From Sinisalibacter aestuarii (GTDB lineage Bacteria; Pseudomonadota; Alphaproteobacteria; Rhodobacterales; Rhodobacteraceae), in the NCBI RefSeq assembly GCF_027923545.1, contig NZ_BROH01000013.1, positions 61,219 through 125,218 of the forward strand: 64,000 bases of DNA, given 5' to 3'. A model generated the notes under the pieces. That model did not search any database. It was not told where the DNA came from and saw nothing but the letters and a program-made list of their open reading frames with translations. Within the stretch, counting starts at the first letter, position 1, and each line of letters starts with the position of its first letter. Of the stretch, positions 41,636 through 49,773 are shown one piece after another. Position numbers and translations under genes: made by a program.

Positions 41636-42334
41636 TTAACCGCCCTGATCCGGCGCGAAATGCCGGTCGAGCCAGGCAAAGCACTGATCGGCCTGCGACA
41701 CCGGGCAGTCTATCACCACCCGCGTGCCCTGACGTTCGAGTTCGACCCGAATGCGATCCGCGCCCGCGCGGCCAGCGAACCAGCCGAGAAACCCCTTGCG
41801 GCGGGCAGGCCGTGGCGCGGCCTGCGCATTGGTCGCCGTCTGCACAGCGGGCGCCACAACATCCGGCGCGCGGCCAGCGGCCACCGTCCGGCCCGCCAGC
41901 ACATCCGCGAAATCGCGGCAGAACTGTTCCCACATCCGCTCGGCCTTGGTGCGCATCGGGTTCAGCCCGAGCGCGCCGAGCCGGCCCATCACGGTCGCCT
42001 TCGCCACGACGCGCAGTGCTGTGCGGTCGGTGCCTTCGGGCGTAGCGAACACCTCGCTCACCGCCCGCACCGCACTGGCGACGGATGTGTCGTCGCCCGT
42101 CACCTCGACGCGCATGTAGTCCGGCGCGCGCGCCTCGGCGATCACGACCCGCAGGGTGAAAGCGGCGCTGATGAAGGCGATCTTCACCTTGATCCGCGCG
42201 GTGTATTCCGTATCGCTGATGACCTCGACGGATTGCATCCCGGGCACGCATTGCGCCACCTTGCCGGGATCGAGCAGCACCGGCCAGAGCTTTGCCGGCG
42301 GTGCGTCGAAGACATGTGAAAACTCAAGTTCCAT
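41636..42334 (-). CDS. CoxG-like SRPBCC protein
   Basis: A 232-residue protein. The N-terminal 150 residues match the CO-dehydrogenase subunit G (SRPBCC) fold: FSHVFDAPPAKLWPVLLDPG, CVPGMQSVEV and RIKVKIAFISAAF. An Ala/Pro-rich linker is followed by a C-terminal segment KGFLGWFAG and ERQGTRVVIDCPV. CoxG proteins help assemble or membrane-anchor molybdenum hydroxylases. It overlaps the 2Fe-2S subunit gene by 11 bp. Confidence 0.88.
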   Translation of the reverse strand: MELEFSHVFDAPPAKLWPVLLDPGKVAQCVPGMQSVEVISDTEYTARIKVKIAFISAAFTLRVVIAEARAPDYMRVEVTGDDTSVASAVRAVSEVFATPEGTDRTALRVVAKATVMGRLGALGLNPMRTKAERMWEQFCRDFADVLAGRTVAAGRAPDVVAPAVQTATNAQAAPRPARRKGFLGWFAGRAGADRIRVELERQGTRVVIDCPVSQADQCFAWLDRHFAPDQGG

Positions 42335-42800
42335 TCAGGTTCTCCGCGGCAGCGCGGACGGCGTCCACGATGCCCTGATAGCCGGTGCAGCGGCAGATAT
42401 TGCCCGAGAGCGCCTTGCGGATTTCCGCATCGTCCGGCGAAGTGTTGCGCGACAGAAGATCGGCCGCGGCGATCAGAAAGCCCGGCGTGCAATAGCCGCA
42501 TTGCAGCCCGCCATGCTCCATGAAGGCCGCCTGCAGCACATGCAGCGCCTGACCCTGCGCCAGCCCTTCCACCGTTGTGATCGTCTTGCCGTGGGCCTGC
42601 ACCGCGAGGCTGAGGCAGGACTTGGACACCTCACCGTCGATCAGGATCGAACAGGCGCCGCAGACCCCGGTTTCGCAGCCGCGCTTGGTGCCGGTGAGGG
42701 CAAGCTGATCGCGCAGGAAGTCCGACAGCAGGCGGTTGGCGGGCACTTCCGCCTCTATGGTTTCACCGTTGAGGGTGAGGGAAATCCAGTGATGGCTCAT
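42324..42800 (-). CDS. Molybdenum hydroxylase small subunit, two [2Fe-2S] clusters
   Basis: A 158-residue CoxS/XdhA-type subunit. The ferredoxin-like cluster ligands are in RGCETGVCGACSILIDG with a later C in KSCLSLAV. The second, helical domain has GGLQCGYCTPGF and GNICRCTGYQGI. It passes electrons from the molybdenum site to FAD. Its ATG overlaps the FAD-subunit stop (42797-42800). Confidence 0.95.
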   Translation of the reverse strand: MSHHWISLTLNGETIEAEVPANRLLSDFLRDQLALTGTKRGCETGVCGACSILIDGEVSKSCLSLAVQAHGKTITTVEGLAQGQALHVLQAAFMEHGGLQCGYCTPGFLIAAADLLSRNTSPDDAEIRKALSGNICRCTGYQGIVDAVRAAAENLNGT

Positions 42801-43675
42801 GCCGCGGCCTCCGACCAGTCAAGCCCTGCCGCCTCGGCCACGATCCGGCGCACAGTGGCGCGCACCACCTGCCGGCGGAATGCAGCACTGCCACGCGCAT
42901 CGGAGACCGGCGTGAGGTCTTCCGCCGCGATCCGGGCGGCCTCGGCGGCAAGATCGAGCGTGATCGCCTGCCCGGTCAGCGCCGCCGCCGCGCGGGCCAT
43001 GCTCTGCGCCACCGGGGTGGCCGCACCGATGACGAGGCGCACATCGTCCCACAGCCCGCCCCGCTCGGTCAGCGTGAGGGCGACATTGGCCACCGGACGA
43101 TGCTCGGCCGGCGTGCGCAGATGGCGCTTGTAGTGCCCGACCCGGCCCGGCGTGACCGGCGGCAGGTGGATCGCGGTCAGGATCTCACCCGGCTCAAGCG
43201 CGGTGGTGAAGTAATCGACGAGGAAATCCGCCATCGCCACGCGGCGGGTGCCGGACCGGCCCGCAATCTCCAGCTCGGCATCGAGGGCAACGAGAACGGA
43301 GGGCGGATCGGTCGCCGGATCGCCGTAGCAAAGGTTGCCGCCGATGGTGCCCTGGTTGCGCACCTGCGGATTGGCGAGCCCTGCCGCCACCTTGGCAAGC
43401 ACCGGGTAATGCTCGCGCACGATGTCGGCGCGCGCAATCTCGCTGTGGCGGCTGAGCGCGCCGATCCGCAGGCCCGCCTCGGGCGTGTAGCCAATCCCGC
43501 GCAACGCGCTGAGACCACCCAGCGCAACGACGATGCCCGGCGCGAGCATCCGCTGGCGCATGGCGAGCAAGAGCGCGGTGCCGCCGGCAAACACGGCGGC
43601 CTCGTCGCCATAATCGGCCAGCATCCGCAGCGCTTCATCAAGGCTTTCCGGTTCGAGATAGTCAAGGTTACGCAA
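42797..43675 (-). CDS. Molybdenum hydroxylase FAD-binding subunit
   Basis: A 292-residue CoxM-type subunit: YLEPESLDEALRMLADYG, the FAD loop AVFAGGTALLLAMRQR, the TIGGNLCYGDPATDPP motif, and VMADFLVDYFT-like strands. The best start is a TTG at 43675, with GAGGAGG 6 nt upstream inside the end of the large-subunit gene; no better ATG exists near it. It overlaps the large subunit by 8 bp. Confidence 0.9.
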   Translation of the reverse strand: MRNLDYLEPESLDEALRMLADYGDEAAVFAGGTALLLAMRQRMLAPGIVVALGGLSALRGIGYTPEAGLRIGALSRHSEIARADIVREHYPVLAKVAAGLANPQVRNQGTIGGNLCYGDPATDPPSVLVALDAELEIAGRSGTRRVAMADFLVDYFTTALEPGEILTAIHLPPVTPGRVGHYKRHLRTPAEHRPVANVALTLTERGGLWDDVRLVIGAATPVAQSMARAAAALTGQAITLDLAAEAARIAAEDLTPVSDARGSAAFRRQVVRATVRRIVAEAAGLDWSEAAA

Positions 43676-45947
43676 GAGACGCCTCCTCAAGTTCGGCAAG
43701 GCCCGCGAGGATCTTTTCCGGCGTGATCGGCAGATCGGTGATCCGCACGCCGATCGCGTCATATACGGCATTGGCGATGGCGGCGGCGCCCGGCAGGATC
43801 GCGGTTTCGCTCGCGCCTTTCGCGCCGAGCGGCCCGTTCGGCTCGTAGCCCTCGACGATCATGCTGTGCATCATGGGCACCGCATCGGCAGTGGCCATCG
43901 TGTAATCGGCAAGGTTGCCGTTGATGACGCGCCCGCCCTCGAAATGCAGCTCTTCATAGAGCGTCCAGCCCAGCGCCTGCACCGCCGCGCCGTTCGACTG
44001 GCCATGCACCGCGAGCGGATTGATCGCCACGCCACAATCGTCCGACAGGTAGGTTTCCACCAGCCGCACCTGCCCGGTTTCGGTATCCACCTCCACCTCC
44101 ACCGCCTGGGCGGCAAAGGAATAGGCGGGGGCGATGTTTCCGCGAAAATCGCCATCGAAACGCACCGTCTGCGGATCGTGGCTGCCCTTCACATAGATGC
44201 CCTCGCCGCCGTGGCGATAAATGTGATAGCGGCAGATCTCGGCCAGCGGTGCTGTATGCGCACCGTCGGCGCTGCGGATCACGCCATCCACCAGCGCCAG
44301 ATCCTCCGCATCGCAGCCCAGCTTCGCCGCCGCCGCGGCAAGGATCGTGGCCCTGGCCTCCTCTGCCGCCTTCACCATCGCCATGCCGCCATTGATCGTG
44401 ACCCGCGAGGCGAGCGTGCCGATACAATAGGGCGAGTTGTCGGTGTCCGGGGCGGCCACGGTGACATGGGCAACGGGAATACCCAGCGTCTCGGCGCAGA
44501 TCTGGGCGAGCATGGTAAATGCCCCCTGCCCCATGTCGGATTCGCCGGTATGCACCACGGCGCGCCCGTCTTCGTTGACCTTGAGCAGAATGGTCGAGCC
44601 ATCCCAGTTGCCGATGGTGCGGTTGCCGCTCACATGCATCGCCGCCGCCATGCCCACGCCACGGCGCAGCACGCCGCCGGCCTTGGCCCGGCTCCGTTTT
44701 TCGCCCCAGCCAATCGCCTCGCTCACCTGGTCGAGGCAGGCGGGCAATTCGCAACTGCCGATCTTCCAGTCATGCACGCTGGTCTCGCCCGGTCCGATCG
44801 CGTTCTTGCGGTGCAGCTCAATCACATCGAGCCCGAGCATCTCGGCCATCGTCGCCATGTGGCTGTTGAGCGCGAAAGACATCTGCGCGCCGCCGAAGCC
44901 CCGAAACGCCCCGCGCGGCATCGTGTGGGTGTAGACGAGCCGCGCCCGCGTGCGGATATTGCGGATGCGCTGCATGTTGTCGCTGCGCATCGCCGTGACG
45001 GTCATCACCTCGCCCGCAAGCCCGGCATAGGCGCCGCAATCGGCGAGAATATCGACCTCCTTGGCGACGATGGTGCCGTCGCGCGTCATCCCCATCTTCA
45101 GCCGGATCGTCGCCGGCACGCTGAAACAGCCCGAAAGGATATCGTCGAGCCGGCTCAGCCCCAGCCGCACCGGGCGATCGACCAGCGTGGCGAGGAAGGC
45201 GGCGATCACGCTGGAGCGCTCCTCGATGATCTTGCCGCCAAAGCCGCCGCCCACCGTCGGCTGGATCACGCGGATAGAGGAAATCGGGCGGTCCAGCGCC
45301 TCGGCCAGCCGCTGGCGGGCGAGGAAGACCGATTGCGTCGAGGTCCAGACGTTGAGCCGCCCGGCGCCGTCGACCTCGGCCAGCGTGGCCATCGGCTCCA
45401 TGTAACCGGGATATTGTGAATGGGTCGTATAGGTTTCTTCGTGGATCAGATCGGCCCCGGCAAAGGCGGCATCGACATCGCCCCGGTCGATATTGATCTC
45501 TTCGGAGAGGTTGCCGCCCTCATGCACCTGCGGCACGCCCGGATCGAGGCTGAGCGCCGGGTCGAGCAGCGGCGCAAGCTCTTCATATTCCACCCGGATC
45601 AGGTCGAGCGCCTCTTCCGCGATCTCCGGCGTCTCGGCCACCACCGCGGCCACTTCCTCGCCGACGAAGCGCACCACGCCGCGCGCCAGCACATGCTGCT
45701 GCTTGTGGCCCACGCCCCAGCGCCGGTCGGGCACGTCGGCCCCGGTGGCGACAGCCCTGACCCCGGCCAGCGCCCGCGCCGCGCTGGTATCGACCGAGAC
45801 GATCCGCGCATGAGCATGGGGCGCACGCAGCAGCCGCGCATGGAGCATCCCCGCCAGCTTCAGATCGCCGGCATACCGGGCCCGCCCAAGCACCTTTTCG
45901 CGTGCGTTGATCTGTGGCCGCGCCTGGCCGATGGCAGACGTTTCCAT
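43668..45947 (-). CDS. Molybdenum hydroxylase large (molybdopterin) subunit, xanthine dehydrogenase/CoxL family
   Basis: A 759-residue catalytic subunit binding the Mo-pterin cytosine dinucleotide. VGGGFGGKI precedes the cofactor site, and GAFRGFGGAQ replaces the AYRCSFR loop of true CO dehydrogenase, so it is not a CO dehydrogenase. The catalytic Glu is probably in GAKGASETA near the C-terminus. The family hydroxylates purines, N-heterocycles, aldehydes or aromatic CoA esters with water. The start at 45947 follows GGGAGAAAGC. It is the first gene of a seven-gene operon ending with an ABC importer. Confidence 0.92.
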   Translation of the reverse strand: METSAIGQARPQINAREKVLGRARYAGDLKLAGMLHARLLRAPHAHARIVSVDTSAARALAGVRAVATGADVPDRRWGVGHKQQHVLARGVVRFVGEEVAAVVAETPEIAEEALDLIRVEYEELAPLLDPALSLDPGVPQVHEGGNLSEEINIDRGDVDAAFAGADLIHEETYTTHSQYPGYMEPMATLAEVDGAGRLNVWTSTQSVFLARQRLAEALDRPISSIRVIQPTVGGGFGGKIIEERSSVIAAFLATLVDRPVRLGLSRLDDILSGCFSVPATIRLKMGMTRDGTIVAKEVDILADCGAYAGLAGEVMTVTAMRSDNMQRIRNIRTRARLVYTHTMPRGAFRGFGGAQMSFALNSHMATMAEMLGLDVIELHRKNAIGPGETSVHDWKIGSCELPACLDQVSEAIGWGEKRSRAKAGGVLRRGVGMAAAMHVSGNRTIGNWDGSTILLKVNEDGRAVVHTGESDMGQGAFTMLAQICAETLGIPVAHVTVAAPDTDNSPYCIGTLASRVTINGGMAMVKAAEEARATILAAAAAKLGCDAEDLALVDGVIRSADGAHTAPLAEICRYHIYRHGGEGIYVKGSHDPQTVRFDGDFRGNIAPAYSFAAQAVEVEVDTETGQVRLVETYLSDDCGVAINPLAVHGQSNGAAVQALGWTLYEELHFEGGRVINGNLADYTMATADAVPMMHSMIVEGYEPNGPLGAKGASETAILPGAAAIANAVYDAIGVRITDLPITPEKILAGLAELEEASLA

Positions 45948-46004
45948 GCTTTCTCCCTGCACCGTCGCGCGATGGTTGTGGTTGAGTTGAATTGTGTTCG
46001 CGCT

Positions 46005-46058
46005 TGTTGTTGATTCAACAACACGTCAAAGCTGCCATAGCTAAGTTGATTCATCAAC
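46005..46058. promoter_or_regulatory. Two MarR-type palindromes between the divergent operons
   Basis: TGTTGTTGA-T-TCAACAACA at 46005-46023 is a perfect 9-bp inverted repeat. GTTGAT-TC-ATCAAC at 46045-46058 is a second one. Both share the half-site TTGAT/ATCAA, with centres about 37 bp apart, in the 198-bp gap between the molybdenum hydroxylase operon and the MarR gene. They are probable MarR operators controlling both directions. Confidence 0.7.
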
Positions 46059-46145
46059 AAATATTTTCTAGAATGATATTTGGGATTTACGTGAACCAGT
46101 CGCGCAGGCGGCAGTAGGTTCCAGAGCCGGAGGAAAGGGAGAATC

Positions 46146-46640
46146 ATGGCGAAACAGGACAAAGCACAGGCTTGCCCGTGGTCAGACCTCGACCCGAGCG
46201 GCGCGAACCTCGTGGTGCACGATTTCCTGACAACGCGGCTCAGCGCCCTGATGAGCAGCCTGCGCCGCCAGGTTACCCTGCCCTACGCCAAGAGCTTCGA
46301 CCTCTCCATCGCCCAATGGCGGGTGCTGTCGCTGGTGGCCCATGCGGGCACCTTGCCCTTCGGCGAACTCGTGGTGCAATCGACCTCCGACAAGGCCCTG
46401 GTCAGCCGCACCGTGCGCACGCTCGAAGAGCGCGGACTGGTCACGATCCAGCCGGAAACGAAAGCCTCGAAAAAGAAGATCGCCTGCACCATCACGCCCG
46501 CGGGCCTGACGCTCTATGACGAGGCGATCAAGATCGCCCGCAAACGCCAGGCAGATATGATCCTCTCGCTCAACCGGGGCGAGCGCGAAGCTCTCTTTGC
46601 CATCATCGAAAAGCTGCAGGGCATCCTCGACGACGAATAG
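46146..46640 (+). CDS. MarR family transcriptional regulator
   Basis: A 164-residue winged-helix regulator. The DNA-binding domain is visible as LSIAQWRVLSLVAHAG, then STSDKALVSRTVRTLEERGLV, with the wing around ASKKKIACTITPAG. MarR proteins usually repress divergent genes until an aromatic or acidic ligand binds. It faces the molybdenum hydroxylase operon across two palindromes. The start has GGAAAGGGAGAATC upstream. Confidence 0.92.
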   Translation: MAKQDKAQACPWSDLDPSGANLVVHDFLTTRLSALMSSLRRQVTLPYAKSFDLSIAQWRVLSLVAHAGTLPFGELVVQSTSDKALVSRTVRTLEERGLVTIQPETKASKKKIACTITPAGLTLYDEAIKIARKRQADMILSLNRGEREALFAIIEKLQGILDDE

Positions 46641-46654
46641 GCGCGCCCACCGGC

Positions 46655-47254
46655 TCAGCGCGGGTCGGCGCCGTCTTCGTCGAACACATCCATCGTGCCA
46701 CACCACAAAAAGGTGGCCGTTTGCGCGCCGTGGTTCCACGTCGAATGCAGCCGCCGTGAGTTGAAGTGGATCGAATCCCCTTCCTTCAGCACGGTCGCCT
46801 TGCCCTCGACCTCGACGGTGATCTCGCCGCGCACCATGAAGTAGAGTTCCTCGCCCTCGTGGCTGGAGGGTTCTGTCCGGTGGCCGGAGGGCTCATGGAT
46901 CAGCACCGAGCGCAGCGTGCTGCCGTCGAACCGCGTCGACAGCCGCTCGAAGGTCGGCGCGCCGCGGCCGACCTGATATTCCACCCGCTCGCGCCGCCGC
47001 GTGGTGTTGCTGCCCACGCCCGGCTGTTCGAGGAAGAACGACATCGGCTTGCCGAGCACCTTGGAGATCGCCCGCAGCGACGAAATCGACGGCACCGTCA
47101 GGTCGCGCTCGATCTGCGAGATGAACCCGACAGACAGCCCGGCACGGTCGGCGACGACCTGCATCGTCAGCGCCGCTTCCTTGCGGCACGCTCTGAGCTT
47201 CCGGCCGAGCGTCGGCGCCTGCTGCTCGTCTTGTTTTTTTGCTTCGTTCGGCAT
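46655..47254 (-). CDS. XRE family regulator with cupin domain
   Basis: A 199-residue protein. The helix-turn-helix (about 15-72) has ADRAGLSVGFISQIERDLTVPSIS, and the C-terminal cupin (about 105-185) has EPSSHEGEELYFMVRGE and HFNSRRLHSTWNHG. It is a close paralogue of the divergent gene at 47515. The start MPNEAKKQ at 47254 lacks a strong ribosome site, so the N-terminus is uncertain. The cupin probably senses a metabolite of the hydantoinase-type operon. Confidence 0.85.
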   Translation of the reverse strand: MPNEAKKQDEQQAPTLGRKLRACRKEAALTMQVVADRAGLSVGFISQIERDLTVPSISSLRAISKVLGKPMSFFLEQPGVGSNTTRRRERVEYQVGRGAPTFERLSTRFDGSTLRSVLIHEPSGHRTEPSSHEGEELYFMVRGEITVEVEGKATVLKEGDSIHFNSRRLHSTWNHGAQTATFLWCGTMDVFDEDGADPR

Positions 47255-47426
47255 TGGCAAAAGGTGTGGGCAGGCTCCGGGTCTGTCAAGCGGTGAGCGG
47301 CGGAGGGGCGATTCCGGTGCCCGAAGCCGTTGCCGGACTGCACAATTCATCGGCAATGCCTCAATTGCGCCATCGCGCGTCCTGCGCTTCAGCCATAGGA
47401 AAAAGGCAAATTCCCGGCATCTATTT

Positions 47427-47490
47427 TTTTAGCAATACTAAAACTTGACAGGTCAAACGATTCTCGCGCAGGATTTTAGTCAGGCTAAAA
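47427..47490. promoter_or_regulatory. Two identical inverted repeats TTTTAG-N5-CTAAAA flanking a -35-like TTGACA
   Basis: TTTTAG-N5-CTAAAA occurs at 47427-47443 and again at 47474-47490, 47 bp apart, between the divergent XRE-cupin genes. TTGACA (47445-47450) sits between them, and the second repeat covers the place where a -10 element would lie. They are probable operators of one or both XRE-cupin proteins, giving autoregulation and control of the transporter operon. Confidence 0.7.
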
Positions 47491-47514
47491 AACGCATTGG
47501 AGATGCCCGTTTTC

Positions 47515-48105
47515 ATGACCTCCACGCTCGGCAAGAAGCTCCGCGAAAGCCGCAAGCAGGCATCGCTCACCTTGAAGGAGGTGGCCGACAAGGCGGGGTT
47601 TTCGACCGGGTTCATCTCGCAGGTCGAACGGGGCATTTCGGTGCCGTCTCTGTCATCGCTGCGCGCGATTGCCGGGGTACTCGGCCAGCCGATCTCGGTC
47701 TTTCTCGAACAGCCCTCCAGCGCCGACGCCACCCGCGCCTCGGACCGTGTGAGCTACCGGGTCGGCGACGGCGCACTGGCCTATGAGCGGATCTCGGCGA
47801 AGTTCGAGGGGAGCACCCTGCGCTCGGTGGTGGTGCACGAACCCCCCGGCCACCGCAACGAGCCGGTCAGCCACGAGGGCGAAGAGCTGTTCTTTGTCCT
47901 CGACGGCGAGCTGACCGTTGAGGTCGAGGGCGTGCCGACGGTGCTGACGCGCGGAGATTCCACGCATTTCGATTCCAGGAAGGTTCATTCGACCTGGAAT
48001 CACACATCGCAAACCGCATCGCTGCTGTGGTGCGGAACGATGGACGTATTCGGCGAGGACGCCATCGAGCCGGTTCACAAAAATGAAAAGAGAAAGGGCG
48101 GCTAA
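47515..48105 (+). CDS. XRE family regulator with cupin domain
   Basis: A 196-residue paralogue of the gene at 46655, with the same layout: ADKAGFSTGFISQVERGISVPSLS as helix-turn-helix and EPVSHEGEELFFVLDGE plus DSRKVHSTWNHT in the cupin. The ATG at 47515 (MTSTLGKKLRE) is preferred, with GGAG 12 nt upstream; an ATG at 47503 or TTG at 47497 in the same frame cannot be excluded. It lies 33 bp upstream of the ABC binding-protein gene, so it may be co-transcribed with the operon it controls. Confidence 0.87.
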   Translation: MTSTLGKKLRESRKQASLTLKEVADKAGFSTGFISQVERGISVPSLSSLRAIAGVLGQPISVFLEQPSSADATRASDRVSYRVGDGALAYERISAKFEGSTLRSVVVHEPPGHRNEPVSHEGEELFFVLDGELTVEVEGVPTVLTRGDSTHFDSRKVHSTWNHTSQTASLLWCGTMDVFGEDAIEPVHKNEKRKGG

Positions 48106-48138
48106 GCCCTGAAGTATCCAACCCATAGGGAGTTAGTA

Positions 48139-49713
48139 ATGGCAATCTGGAACACATCACTCGCAGCGGGGCTTCTCGCGGCAACGGCGCTCGTAAGCCC
48201 CGCTCTGGCCGGCGGAACCCTGCGGCTCGACGAGGTCGCGGTGGGCGAGCTCGACCCGGCAAAGGCATCGGACTATGCCGACAGCATCCTGATGTTCAAC
48301 GTCTACGACACGCTGGTCCTGCCCGCGCAGGGCGCGGCGGGCCATGTGCCGCACCTCGCCGAAAGCTGGACGAGCGACGGTAACACCTTCACCTTCACCC
48401 TGCGCGACGGTGCGGCCTTCCAGAGCGGCAACCCGGTGACGGCCGATGACGTGGTCTATTCGCTCGACCGCACCAAGGCGCTCGGCGCGGGCCTCTCCTA
48501 CCTGTTCGGCGTGGTCGAAAGCGCCGAGGCGGTGGATGCGCGCACGGTCAGGTTCACCCTGTCCTCGCCCTACGCGCCCTTCGTCGCCTCGCTGACCCGC
48601 CTGCCGATCGTCGACAAGGCGCTGGTCGAGGCCAGCAAGGCCGCCGACGACACCTGGGGCGAAGCCTTCCTCTCCGGCAACGGGGCAGGCAGCGGCGCCT
48701 ATGTGGTGACCGCGCATAATCCGCAGGAAGAGACCGTGATGGAAAAGAACGGCAGCTACTTCCTCGATATCGCCGAGGCCGCGCCCGACCAGGTGCGCCT
48801 GCGCTACGGCCTTGAAGCCGCGACGGTGCGCACCCTGATCGCGCAGGGCGAGCACGATATCTCGTCGCAATGGCTGCCGCCTGAGGTGATGAAGGCGCTG
48901 GCCGATGACGGTGCGCAGCTTTTCACCGAAGGGGGCACCGGGGCGTTCTATCTCAAGATGAACACCACCAAGCCGCCGCTCGACGATGTGAACTGCCGCC
49001 TCGCCCTGTCGGAAGCCTTCGACTACGATACCTCGATCCGTATGATCGCGATCACCGACGAGGTATCCGGCGGCAGCCCGGCAACCGGCGCGATCCCGAA
49101 GGGCATGTTCGGCGCGAACGACGCCTCGATGGCGCTGATGCAGGATCTGGACGCCGCCAAGGCCCATCTCGACGCCTGCGCCTACGATCCGGCCGAAATG
49201 GATATCGAGATCAGCTGGATCGCCGAAGTGCCGCTCGAAGAGCGCTTCGCCCTGCTGTTTCAGTCGAACCTGACCGCGCTCGGCGTGAAGTCGCATATTG
49301 TCAAGATGCCCTGGGCGCTCTTCGCCGAACAGGTCTCCAAGCCCGAGAACACGCCGCATATCAGCCAGCTCTTCGTGAACGCCGTCACCGGCGACCCCGA
49401 TACGCTGCTCTACGGCATGTATCACTCGTCGACGCCGGGCACCTGGCAATCGCCGGAATACCTCAACGACGCGAAGGTCGACGAGTATCTGGAAGCCGGG
49501 CGCATGGCGGCCACCGAGGAAGAGCGCGGCGAAGCCTATGCGATGCTGAATGCGCGGCTGATGGAGATCGCCCCGACGATCTACGCCTATGACCGGCAAT
49601 CGGTCTTTGCCGCCAGCAGCCGCGTGACGGCTCCGGCGCTCACCGATCCGGCGCAGGCCTTCGGGCTCGACGGCATGGGCTTCACCTTCCGCCTGATGGA
49701 AGTGGCTGACTAA
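48139..49713 (+). CDS. ABC transporter substrate-binding protein, peptide/family 5
   Basis: A 524-residue periplasmic protein with a signal peptide (cleavage probably after SPALA near residue 24). The family-5 features are LAESWTSDGNTFTFTLRDGAAFQSGNPVTADDVVYSL-like blocks, seen here as AESWTSDGNTFTF and GNPVTADDVVYSLDR. It binds oligopeptides, opines or similar amide-containing solutes. The start follows GGGAGTTAGTA. A hairpin separates it from the permease genes, which would allow higher expression of the binding protein. Confidence 0.92.
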   Translation: MAIWNTSLAAGLLAATALVSPALAGGTLRLDEVAVGELDPAKASDYADSILMFNVYDTLVLPAQGAAGHVPHLAESWTSDGNTFTFTLRDGAAFQSGNPVTADDVVYSLDRTKALGAGLSYLFGVVESAEAVDARTVRFTLSSPYAPFVASLTRLPIVDKALVEASKAADDTWGEAFLSGNGAGSGAYVVTAHNPQEETVMEKNGSYFLDIAEAAPDQVRLRYGLEAATVRTLIAQGEHDISSQWLPPEVMKALADDGAQLFTEGGTGAFYLKMNTTKPPLDDVNCRLALSEAFDYDTSIRMIAITDEVSGGSPATGAIPKGMFGANDASMALMQDLDAAKAHLDACAYDPAEMDIEISWIAEVPLEERFALLFQSNLTALGVKSHIVKMPWALFAEQVSKPENTPHISQLFVNAVTGDPDTLLYGMYHSSTPGTWQSPEYLNDAKVDEYLEAGRMAATEEERGEAYAMLNARLMEIAPTIYAYDRQSVFAASSRVTAPALTDPAQAFGLDGMGFTFRLMEVAD

Positions 49714-49728
49714 GCGACACTCCCCGCT

Positions 49729-49750
49729 GCCGGGCCGTCACTGGCCCGGC
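49729..49750 (+). other. Intercistronic hairpin after the binding-protein gene
   Basis: GCCGGGCC (49729-49736) and GGCCCGGC (49743-49750) form a perfect 8-bp stem with a 6-nt loop, 15 bp after the binding-protein stop. With no T tract it is more likely an mRNA-stabilising or partial-termination element, as is common between binding-protein and permease genes. Confidence 0.6.
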
Positions 49751-49773
49751 GGCCCACAACCCGGAACCCGGAT

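Noticed and set aside
43668..45947. Carbon monoxide dehydrogenase (coxLMS) call for the molybdenum hydroxylase
   Set aside because: The large subunit has GAFRGFGG and not the AYRCSFR active-site loop of form I CO dehydrogenase, so only the wider xanthine dehydrogenase/CoxL family is supported.
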